From: Flavobacteriia bacterium
GTDB lineage: Bacteria; Bacteroidota; Bacteroidia; Flavobacteriales_D; Crocinitomicaceae
Direction: 5' to 3'
Length of the DNA: 64,000 bases
NCBI GenBank assembly: GCA_016178305.1
Contig: JACOTM010000035.1
Coordinates: 1-64,000 of the forward strand
How positions within the stretch are numbered: position 1 is the first letter of the stretch; each line of letters begins with the position of its first letter. The notes beneath the pieces were generated by a model. The model ran no database searches, was not told the DNA's origin, and was given only the letters and a program-made list of their open reading frames with translations. Both the position numbers and the translations under genes were made by a program. Shown in pieces: positions 19,181 to 26,420 of this stretch.

Positions 19181-20308
19181 TTAAATTGTTTTTTTATGTT
19201 TAAATATGGTTGGCGAAAACTTCTTAAAATCATTATGCAAAAAATCATTAATAATATCTTTTAATTTTTCACCTTCAACTAAGAAACCATCATGACCAAA
19301 TGCAGAAGAAATTTCTGCGTATTTTGCATTTTCAATTTTATTTTTTAAAAATTTTTGTTCACTGGTTGGAAATAGATTGTCGCTGTCAATTCCAATAATT
19401 AATGTTTTCGAACGAATTTCTTGAAGAGCTTTTGAAATAGAATCTCTTTTTCTACCAACATTGTGAGCATCCATTGCTTTTGATAATACGATATAAGAAT
19501 ATGCATTAAATCTATCTGCTAACTTTTGTCCTTGGTATCTTTGGTATGAACTTGCTTTGAAATCATCTAATTTGTTATTGTTTTCATCTGTTTGAGTAAT
19601 GGCATAACCTTGATAAGAGCGATAACTAATCATTGCGATGGCTCTAGCTATTTTCAAACCTTCTTTTGCATCATCTATATTGCCATTTCCAAAAGTTGGA
19701 TCGTTGTAAATCGCTTGTCTTTGAGCTTCATTAAAAGCAATACCATAAGCGGAATGCCGCGCATTTGTTGCAATTAAAATTAATTGTTTAATCAGACTGG
19801 GGTGTTCAATAGCCCATTCGATAGCTTGTTGCCCTCCAAGAGATGCTCCAATTAATATATCAATTGTTTCAATTTCCAAATATATTCTCAATTGCTCATG
19901 AATGCGAGACATATCCCTAGGTGTGATTAATGGAAAATTTTGAAGATATTTTTCTCCATTCTCATTGATAGAATTTGGACAAGTACTACCATAAGAAGAT
20001 CCAATTACATTAGCGCAAATAATGAAATACTCATTCGGATTAAACAAACCATTTGTTCCAAATAAACCTGGCCACCAATCAAAAACATCACTGTTTCCCG
20101 TTAATGCATGACATACCCATACTACTTTTGTTTTACCTGGGATATAGTTCCCATAAGAGTGATAAGTTACAGAAACGGAATGAATAATTTCTTCAGATTC
20201 AGTTGTGAATGGTGAACCAAATGTAATCGTTTGAGGATTTGAAGTAGATTTTATTTTGATTATGTCAAAAGAATTAACTCTTTTAGATAATGTGTTTTTT
20301 GAAAACAT
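19181..20308 (-). CDS. metX: homoserine O-acetyltransferase
   Basis: MetX acetylates homoserine with acetyl-CoA, committing it to methionine. The 375-residue alpha/beta-hydrolase fold shows the nucleophile Ser156 in GASLGGQQ, the oxyanion HALTGNSDV segment (67-75), the Asp in GIDSDNLFP near residue 310 and the His in AFGHDGFLVE near 345. The classical NVIGSSYGSTCP segment is also present. The gene is preceded by a long leader holding a SAM-I riboswitch, a polycysteine reading frame and a hairpin, so regulation by both SAM and cysteine supply is likely. It is followed closely by hom. Confidence 0.95.
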   Translation of the reverse strand: MFSKNTLSKRVNSFDIIKIKSTSNPQTITFGSPFTTESEEIIHSVSVTYHSYGNYIPGKTKVVWVCHALTGNSDVFDWWPGLFGTNGLFNPNEYFIICANVIGSSYGSTCPNSINENGEKYLQNFPLITPRDMSRIHEQLRIYLEIETIDILIGASLGGQQAIEWAIEHPSLIKQLILIATNARHSAYGIAFNEAQRQAIYNDPTFGNGNIDDAKEGLKIARAIAMISYRSYQGYAITQTDENNNKLDDFKASSYQRYQGQKLADRFNAYSYIVLSKAMDAHNVGRKRDSISKALQEIRSKTLIIGIDSDNLFPTSEQKFLKNKIENAKYAEISSAFGHDGFLVEGEKLKDIINDFLHNDFKKFSPTIFKHKKTI

Positions 20309-20359
20309 AGCGATTTTTTATAAAATAAATTGAAATGAGAATGTCTGTAAAGACAATTC

Positions 20360-20386
20360 AAAAAATGAATAACAAGAAACGTTATT
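20360..20386 (-). terminator. terminator-like hairpin after the polycysteine frame
   Basis: On the minus strand, AATAAC and GTTATT (+ strand 20381-20386 and 20368-20373) form a six-base stem followed two bases later by six T. The stem is AT-rich and weak. A competing hairpin AAGAAA/TTTCTT (+ strand 20389-20394 and 20374-20379) would use the loop and disrupt it, as expected for an attenuator. Confidence 0.5.
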
Positions 20387-20392
20387 GATTTC

Positions 20393-20524
20393 TTAAGACA
20401 TGCGACAGCAACAGCAAAGCATAGACGTCTTATTCAAATTATAATTTAATAAAGTCGAATAGGATAATTCTTCCAAATAAATGGATATTGAAGAATTTGC
20501 GTTAAATTGTGAATTTCTTTTCAT
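20393..20524 (-). CDS. putative polycysteine leader peptide of metX
   Basis: This 43-codon frame (ATG at 20524) lies between the SAM-I riboswitch and metX. It ends NKTSMLCCCCRMS then TAA, with four consecutive Cys codons (TGC TGT TGC TGT). The Cys codons fall in the loop of a hairpin whose arms TAAGAC and GTCTTA (+ strand 20427-20432 and 20394-20399) are extended by ATGC/GCAT. A terminator-like hairpin follows. By analogy with known attenuators, ribosome stalling when charged tRNA-Cys is scarce would alter downstream folding. Polycysteine leaders are known to me from Actinobacteria; here the function is inferred. Confidence 0.65.
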   Translation of the reverse strand: MKRNSQFNANSSISIYLEELSYSTLLNYNLNKTSMLCCCCRMS

Positions 20525-20544
20525 AATACAATTAATTTATATTC

Positions 20545-20660
20545 TCCCGATTATTCGGGATCAGGAATTGGCACCGGTTTTCCAATTCCGACTTCACATC
20601 GGAACTTTAAGTTGGTTGCCAGAGGATCATCGAGCCTGTCTCTCACCTCTTCTGTATAAA
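20545..20660 (-). ncRNA. SAM-I (S-box) riboswitch
   Basis: Read on the minus strand, the order is AGAAGAGGTGAGAGACAGGCTCGATGATCC (here in parts: AGAGGTGAG, then GGCTCGATGATCC), GGCAACC (20614-20620), a P3-like arm with TTCCGATGTGAAGTCGGAA, and GGTGCCAATTCCTGA (20561-20575). These are the conserved S-box elements in correct order and spacing. A hairpin CCCGAATAATCGGG follows at 20546-20559. It precedes metX and hom, classical S-box targets. Confidence 0.92.
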
Positions 20661-20692
20661 CATGTTATCTACCGTTGTAGAAATGCTGAGTA

Positions 20693-20725
20693 CAAAGATT
20701 TGGAAATAATTTTCGATATTCCAAA
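20693..20725 (-). promoter_or_regulatory. promoter of the metX leader
   Basis: On the minus strand a -33 TTTG (20722-20725) and a -7 AATCTTTG (20693-20700) are separated by 21 bases, a close match to TTTG/TAnnTTTG. A start near 20687 would place the riboswitch about 30 bases into the transcript. Confidence 0.65.
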
Positions 20726-20863
20726 TTTTTTCTAAAAAAAGGTTCTAAGTATTCTTACTTATAGGATTTAGGTAGAAGTGTGTAAATACAAATTTGTTTT
20801 TTTATTCAATATGAATAATAAAAATTAACCATTTATATTTGAAATTAAGAAAGAAAGATAATA

Positions 20864-21478
20864 ATGAAAAATTCTACTACATTCTTTTCGATATTCATTG
20901 CATTTATATTTAGTGTATTCAGCTTTAATATAAATGCAACTATTCATTTTATGAAATTTTCCGTTGAGCAAAGAGAAGATGCTGCATTTTTGGATTGGGT
21001 ATCTGGAGAAGAAGGGCAGATTTCTGAATTTATTGTAGAAAAATCAATTGATGGTGTTTTTTGGTTTGAAATTTCGATAATATCTCCCCATCAAGACTCG
21101 GTAAATATTTATCATAATTCTTATATGGATACAAATTTAGCGGATGGAACTCAGTATTATCGGGTACAACTATTGACTCCTAATGGAGAGAGTATATTTT
21201 CAGAAGTTTCTTCCTTTAAATTGGAAAAAGATGTTTATATCAAACCTGAATTGTTTCCAAATCCATCGAGTGGGATATTTATTTTGAAATATACTTTTCT
21301 TTCAAAAAACAAACCGGAATTTAATTTAGTTACCAGTAGAGGAAGAGTTGTAGATTTAGAGCCTGTTAATACGGTTGGCATGTACACGTTTGATATTTCT
21401 GAATTGTATGCAGGAGTTTATTTCTTACAAATAATTGAAGGAGACAAGGTTACAAGAGTTAAGATTTCAAAAAAGTAA
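20864..21478 (+). CDS. T9SS cargo with a sorting domain
   Basis: The 204-residue protein starts with a signal peptide (MKNSTTFFSIFIAFIFSVFS). A fibronectin type III-like stretch follows (FVEKSIDG-type FIVEKSIDGVFWFEI, then YRVQLLTPNGE). The C-terminal 75 residues form a T9SS type A sorting domain: FPNPSSGIFILKY opens it, and YAGVYFLQIIEGDKVTRVKISKK closes it. So it is exported to the periplasm and then secreted or anchored by T9SS. No catalytic motif is seen. It is divergent from the metX leader and is followed by a terminator at 21564. Confidence 0.85.
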   Translation: MKNSTTFFSIFIAFIFSVFSFNINATIHFMKFSVEQREDAAFLDWVSGEEGQISEFIVEKSIDGVFWFEISIISPHQDSVNIYHNSYMDTNLADGTQYYRVQLLTPNGESIFSEVSSFKLEKDVYIKPELFPNPSSGIFILKYTFLSKNKPEFNLVTSRGRVVDLEPVNTVGMYTFDISELYAGVYFLQIIEGDKVTRVKISKK

Positions 21479-21535
21479 TATAGTATAGAAAACCGCTACT
21501 TCAAATTTCAGTGTAGTGCCTGAAATTGGTTTTCA

Positions 21536-21560
21536 TTTTTAGTTTAGTTTAGTTTAGTTA
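21536..21560. repeat. short TTTAG tandem repeat
   Basis: About four and a half copies of TTTAG lie between the T9SS cargo stop and its terminator. It may be a slippage-prone tract; no function is evident. Confidence 0.7.
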
Positions 21561-21563
21561 GGT

Positions 21564-21591
21564 AAAAAAGCTGTCTTGTGGCAGCTTTTTT
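21564..21591 (+). terminator. intrinsic terminator after the T9SS cargo gene
   Basis: AAAAAAGCTG and CAGCTTTTTT form a ten-base stem with an eight-base loop, ending in T. The GCTGTC...GCAGC core recurs at 13487 and 25365. Confidence 0.9.
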
Positions 21592-21720
21592 GAGTTTAGA
21601 CAAGTTAGACCTGTAAACATGTTTGTAAATAACACATCTGCTTTATTGATGGTTTGAAATGAAATCTTATTTTTGTAATCCATAATATTTTTTCAATTAT
21701 ACAAACGAAAATTAAAATAA

Positions 21721-22452
21721 ATGAAAGCATTATATTTTAAAGAAATAAGAAGTTTTTTAAGTTCAATAATTGGCTACGTTTTTATTCTGATTTATTTGAT
21801 TGCCTCAGGTTTATTTCATTGGGTAATCTCTGAAGATACAAATTTATTACAAGGAACAGAGGCTGATATGATCCCTTTTTTTAATTTATCCCCTTTTATA
21901 TTTTTAATTTTGATACCTGCTATTACAATGAGATCAATAGCTGAAGAAAGAAGAACAGGTACAATCGAATTATTATTTACACGCCCTATTTCTGATTTGC
22001 AAATTCTTTTAGCTAAATATTTTGCAGGAGTTACTTTATTAGTAATTGCTATTATTCCAACATTAGTTTATTACATTTCAATTTATAATTTAGGTAAACC
22101 TGTTGGTATCATTGATAGCGGAGCGACATTTACATCTTATGTTGGTTTAATTTTATTAGGTGCAACATTCATTGCTATTGGTTTATTTGCTTCTTCAATC
22201 ACAAGTAGTCAAATTGTTGCATTTATTGTTGGAATGTTTTTATGTTGGTTGTTTTATGATGGATTAAGTTTGATGGGATCATTTAATTTAATGGGAAGTT
22301 TTGATTCCGTAATTCAATATTGTGGAATGACTTTACACTACGATTCAATAAAACGAGGCGTAATTGACACGTCAGATATTGTATATTTTGTTTCAGTGAT
22401 TGGATTATTCATCTTTGCAGCTTTAACAGTAATAAAAAGTCTTAAAAAGTAA
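21721..22452 (+). CDS. gldF: gliding-motility ABC transporter permease GldF
   Basis: The inner-membrane permease has 243 residues and six hydrophobic helices. It matches the ABC-2 permease pattern near the N-terminus (FKEIRSFLSSIIGYVFILIY) and carries IPAITMRSIAEERRTGTIELLFTRPIS, the diagnostic loop of this family. GldF with GldG and the ATPase GldA forms the transporter needed for Bacteroidota gliding; gldA is not in the window. The next gene, gldG, starts six bases downstream. Identification rests on this pairing and on the sequence. Confidence 0.93.
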   Translation: MKALYFKEIRSFLSSIIGYVFILIYLIASGLFHWVISEDTNLLQGTEADMIPFFNLSPFIFLILIPAITMRSIAEERRTGTIELLFTRPISDLQILLAKYFAGVTLLVIAIIPTLVYYISIYNLGKPVGIIDSGATFTSYVGLILLGATFIAIGLFASSITSSQIVAFIVGMFLCWLFYDGLSLMGSFNLMGSFDSVIQYCGMTLHYDSIKRGVIDTSDIVYFVSVIGLFIFAALTVIKSLKK

Positions 22453-22458
22453 TATAAA

Positions 22459-24252
22459 ATGGCAAATAAAAATATTTTTAAAGGATTTTACAATTGGACT
22501 TTTTTGCTAATTGTAATTATTGGAATCATCATTTTAAATATAATAAGCTCTTATCTTAATCAAAGATGGGACATGACAGAAGACGATCGTTTTTCATTAG
22601 CTGAAGGGACAGAGTTGTTTTTACAAAACGACAAGCTAATAACAGATAGAATTATCATCAAAATATATCTAGCTGGTAATTTACCTTCTGAATTAAAATT
22701 ATTTAAAAATGCTCTTGAGGATAAATTAAAGGAATTTAAACAAATAGCAGGAAAAAAAATTGAATATCAATTTATTAATCCATCAATTGGAACAGAACAA
22801 GAACAAAAGGAAATTGGTGATGCTATTTTCGATAAAGGAAATGGAATTATTCCAATGAATGTTGTTTATATGAAAGATGGTGCTCAAAATCAACTTTTAG
22901 TCTGGCCAGGCGCTGAAATTGATTATAAAGGCTATACCGTAAAAAGAGTTCAACTATTACCTGGGACAGCATCTGGAAATCCTTTTCAATTGAATGATCC
23001 TCAATTCAATCAAATGGTTCAGAACTCAATTAATAATTTGGAATATATGCTAATTAGCACTATAAAAAGAGCTATTACAGAAAAAAGACCTCGAATTGGA
23101 TTTTTACAAGGTCATGGCGAATTGACGTTTCAACAAACCCAAAGGGCTAGAGCGTTAATTTCTCCTAACTATTCAATTAAAGATGTTAATTTAGATGGGT
23201 CAATTAGTGCATTAGAAGGTGTTGACGGTTTAATTATTGCTAGACCAAGATCTGAATTTTCAGATAAAGATCTTTATTTGATTGATCAATTTGTCTTAAA
23301 TGGAGGTCGATTGATGTGTTTTATGGATGCTTTATCTTTAAATGAAGACACTTTAGATGCGAAAGGAACTGTTCATACAATTAGAAATAATACGCGGTTA
23401 GATAAAATGCTATTTGACTATGGGTTAAAATTAAATGATAACTTAGTAATTGATGTAAATTGTGCTCCTAAACCCGTTCCTCTAGCAAAAGTATCTCTAA
23501 TTCCTTGGTTTTTTCATGTATTAGCAACGCCCTCTTCTCATCCGATTGCAAGAAATTTAGAGCCTGTATCTTTGAAATATGTCAATGAAATTCAATTTGT
23601 AGGAAATAATCCTAAAAATAGATTAACTCCTGTATTAACTTCTTCAACAAATGCTTCTAAAACAGGTATGGCTCCAATGGTTAGTTTAGGTTTAGCTTTA
23701 AATTATGGGGAACATCCTCAACTAGTAGCAAATCCTAAAGATGAAGCGAATAAATTATGTTTGGCAGGATTGTCCGAAGGTTATTATGAATCTCATTTTA
23801 AAAATAGAATTGTTGAAGAATTTGCCAAAAATCCAGATTCAAAATACAAAGAAAAAAGTATAAAAGAGGGAAAAATTCTTTTGGTTGGCAATGGTCGTTT
23901 TCTTCAAAATGATTATGATTCGATGAAGAATGTGGTTGGTGATGCTTTTATGTATCGACCTTCAAAAATAAATAACTTACGATATGACGCTAAATTAGCT
24001 GAACTAGGGATTCCTCTATATTACGGAAATCAAGAGTTTATTCAAAACATGGTCGATTATATGATGGGAGATAATACAGTTTTAGATATTAGAAGTCGTC
24101 AAATTGATATTCATGAAATTGATAATGAAAAAGTAAAAGCTTTTGCAGGATATTATAAAATAATAAATTTAATTGTACCTTGTTTGACAGTTGTAATTTT
24201 AGGTTTTATTATTTATTATTTTAGAAAAAGAAAATTTACAAACATAAAATAA
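22459..24252 (+). CDS. gldG: gliding-motility ABC transporter auxiliary protein GldG
   Basis: The product has 597 residues. An N-terminal membrane helix (about 15-32) precedes SSYLNQRWDMTEDDRFSLAEGT, a signature of the GldG/ABC_transp_aux family. The periplasmic body includes KRPRIGFLQGHGEL, and YRPSKINNLRYDAKLA is near the C-terminus. A second membrane helix lies near residues 566-585, just before a basic tail. GldG works with GldF and GldA in gliding and related functions. It directly follows gldF and is followed 44 bases later by a DUF4340-like gene. Confidence 0.95.
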   Translation: MANKNIFKGFYNWTFLLIVIIGIIILNIISSYLNQRWDMTEDDRFSLAEGTELFLQNDKLITDRIIIKIYLAGNLPSELKLFKNALEDKLKEFKQIAGKKIEYQFINPSIGTEQEQKEIGDAIFDKGNGIIPMNVVYMKDGAQNQLLVWPGAEIDYKGYTVKRVQLLPGTASGNPFQLNDPQFNQMVQNSINNLEYMLISTIKRAITEKRPRIGFLQGHGELTFQQTQRARALISPNYSIKDVNLDGSISALEGVDGLIIARPRSEFSDKDLYLIDQFVLNGGRLMCFMDALSLNEDTLDAKGTVHTIRNNTRLDKMLFDYGLKLNDNLVIDVNCAPKPVPLAKVSLIPWFFHVLATPSSHPIARNLEPVSLKYVNEIQFVGNNPKNRLTPVLTSSTNASKTGMAPMVSLGLALNYGEHPQLVANPKDEANKLCLAGLSEGYYESHFKNRIVEEFAKNPDSKYKEKSIKEGKILLVGNGRFLQNDYDSMKNVVGDAFMYRPSKINNLRYDAKLAELGIPLYYGNQEFIQNMVDYMMGDNTVLDIRSRQIDIHEIDNEKVKAFAGYYKIINLIVPCLTVVILGFIIYYFRKRKFTNIK

Positions 24253-24296
24253 AGAATTAAATATTTACAATTCAACACTTTACACAAACAGTTAAA

Positions 24297-25334
24297 ATGA
24301 AAAAAACACTCGTATTATTAATTTCTACCACAGTCTTGATATTTTTAGGCTATTTTGCTTATAACTTAATTAATCAAAATGGTTCAATTGAAACAGAGTT
24401 AATTACTTTCAATATCGAAAATATAAATACCGTTGATAAAGTTAAAATCACGGACTCAATGGGTAATAAATTTACGCTAATCAAAAATGGTAAAATTTGG
24501 ACGAGAGAAGATGGTGATTGTATTCAACAAGAAGCTGTTGCTTTTATTTTAGATGCATTTAAGAATATTGAATTTAAAGGATATTTACCTGAAAATTCAA
24601 GAGAAAATACCTTAAAAGATTTAGCTACAAGACATATAAAAATAGAAATATTTCAAAACGGTGAATGGGTAAAAACATGGTATATGGGCTCAGCGACTCA
24701 AGATCACCTTGGGCAAATTATGTTGTTAGAATCTGACGAATTTGGAAAAAGTGATTTACCCGTTCTGATGCGAATTAAAGGTGTCTATGGAATTATTGAA
24801 CCTAGATTTTATGCCGATCCTAGAAAATGGATGTGTACAAATATTTTTGCTTTAAATCCTGATGATATATTAAAAGTGGATGTGAAATATATCCATGAGC
24901 CCTTTAGAAGTTTTACTGTTGAACAAAAAAACAATAAAATCAATGTCTCACATTTGGGAAAGTCCCTTAACCAAATAGACACTTTATTTGCCTATAGATA
25001 TTTGAAAAATTTTGAAAAAATCCATTTTAATATTCCCAATTATGAATTAAACAAACGTCAAGTTGATAGTGTGAAAAATAGTAAACCTTTTATTATTTTT
25101 AAATTAACTGAAAAAAATCACAAGACAACAGTCATGAAAATGTTTAAACTTAAAACGATAGAATCTAAAACAAATGATTTTGGAGTGGTCGAAAATGCTG
25201 ATACAGATAAATTTTGGTGTGAATTAAATAATGGAGAACTAGTTAAGTGCCAATATTATGCGCTTAACCCAATATTAATGGGAAATATTTATTTCCCAGA
25301 ATTAAATACTTTTGATCCATTATTAAAAAAATAG
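24297..25334 (+). CDS. DUF4340-like envelope protein of the gldFG operon
   Basis: The protein has 345 residues: a signal anchor (MKKTLVLLISTTVLIFLGYFAY), then a mainly beta periplasmic body. Segments such as KVKITDSMGNKFTLIKNGKIWTR recall DUF4340 proteins, which accompany GldG-like ABC transporters in many bacteria. That family match is by pattern and gene order, so it is moderately sure. No lipobox cysteine is visible after the hydrophobic stretch. Its terminator is at 25365. It probably belongs to the gldFG transcript. Confidence 0.65.
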   Translation: MKKTLVLLISTTVLIFLGYFAYNLINQNGSIETELITFNIENINTVDKVKITDSMGNKFTLIKNGKIWTREDGDCIQQEAVAFILDAFKNIEFKGYLPENSRENTLKDLATRHIKIEIFQNGEWVKTWYMGSATQDHLGQIMLLESDEFGKSDLPVLMRIKGVYGIIEPRFYADPRKWMCTNIFALNPDDILKVDVKYIHEPFRSFTVEQKNNKINVSHLGKSLNQIDTLFAYRYLKNFEKIHFNIPNYELNKRQVDSVKNSKPFIIFKLTEKNHKTTVMKMFKLKTIESKTNDFGVVENADTDKFWCELNNGELVKCQYYALNPILMGNIYFPELNTFDPLLKK

Positions 25335-25364
25335 ATTTCTTCCGAACATTCAAATAGTACCGAA

Positions 25365-25400
25365 GAAGCTGTCCCAAAAGGGCAGCTTTTAATTTTTTAA
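25365..25400 (+). terminator. intrinsic terminator after the gldFG operon
   Basis: AAGCTGTCCC and GGGCAGCTT pair with a one-base bulge and a four-base loop, followed by TTAATTTTTT. It closes the gldFG-DUF4340 unit. Confidence 0.85.
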
Positions 25401-25598
25401 TCAATTTGAAAGTCTAAACGAATAGGATCATACACATCAATAGCACAACTTCTCAATGAAATATTGGTTATTTAGATGTGGGAATATAAATCCAAAAATT
25501 TTGTAAAAAAATCATTAAATTCTTCTATTCAAAAAAAAAATTATACCTTTATTTTAATTTAAAACGACAATAACATTTAGGAACAACCTTTATTGACT

Positions 25599-26417
25599 AT
25601 GAACTTTCTAATTTCACTTATTTTAACCTTGTGTTCAATATATCCGATTTATTCTCAATCAATATCAAACTTTGGTTCCCGTTCAAATGCTTTAGGAAAC
25701 GCTTCTGTTACATTGGATGATGTTTGGTCTTTTTATAACAATCCTGGATCAATCGCTAAAATAAAATCTACCACATTTGGTTTGGCATATCAAAACAAAT
25801 ACAACTTAAAAGAAACACAGTATCAAGCATTTGTATTAGCAATACGTTTGAAAAAAAATGTATTTTCAGGGGGAGGAATCTACTACGGTAACGATGCTTT
25901 TAAATATTACAAAATTGGATTCGGATATGGCTTAAAACTTACGGATAAACTTTATGCTGGTGTTCAGTTAAATACTATTGGAATTCGCCTTCCCTCCTAT
26001 TATGGATCAACTTCAAAGTTAACAGCGGAAATAGGTCTTTTAGCTGAGCTTACAGAGAAAATCTTACTTGGTTGTTCTATATACAACATTACTAATTCAA
26101 AATTAGCAAACTATCAAAACGAACGACTTTCAACGGTCATGAAAATTGGGCTTTCCTATTCCATCTCAACACATATTAATTATTTAATTGAAATAGAAAA
26201 AGATATTTACAACCCTATTCGAATTAAAAGTGGTATCGAATACCAGATAAAAAATAAATTCTTTTTAAGAACAGGTGTTACATCAAAACCAATATCAATC
26301 AATTTTGGTTTTGGTTACAAACTCAAACAATTTCAAATGGATCTTGGAAGTTCTTTTCAACAGCGAATTGGTTGGTCCACAAATTTCTCTTTGAATTACC
26401 TTTTCAATCAAAAATAA
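25599..26417 (+). CDS. outer-membrane barrel protein, PorV/PorQ-like
   Basis: The ATG at 25599 is chosen over a TTG six bases upstream. The signal peptide runs to about IYSQ. The opening after it, SNFGSRSNALGNASVTLDDVWSFYNNPGSIAKIK, has the ARxxGMGGAxVA-like start and the NPA-like box found in PorV/PorQ/FadL-type barrels of Bacteroidota. Alternating strands continue to the aromatic C-terminus FSLNYLFNQK. The 272-residue size fits a 12-14 strand barrel. It sits three bases from the next gene, so the pair is likely translationally linked. Specific role unknown. Confidence 0.75.
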   Translation: MNFLISLILTLCSIYPIYSQSISNFGSRSNALGNASVTLDDVWSFYNNPGSIAKIKSTTFGLAYQNKYNLKETQYQAFVLAIRLKKNVFSGGGIYYGNDAFKYYKIGFGYGLKLTDKLYAGVQLNTIGIRLPSYYGSTSKLTAEIGLLAELTEKILLGCSIYNITNSKLANYQNERLSTVMKIGLSYSISTHINYLIEIEKDIYNPIRIKSGIEYQIKNKFFLRTGVTSKPISINFGFGYKLKQFQMDLGSSFQQRIGWSTNFSLNYLFNQK

Positions 26418-26420
26418 CCA

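Noticed and set aside
20481-20735. 84-residue open frame on the plus strand
   Set aside because: It lies over the SAM-I riboswitch and leader on the opposite strand; the apparent coding pattern is a shadow of conserved RNA.
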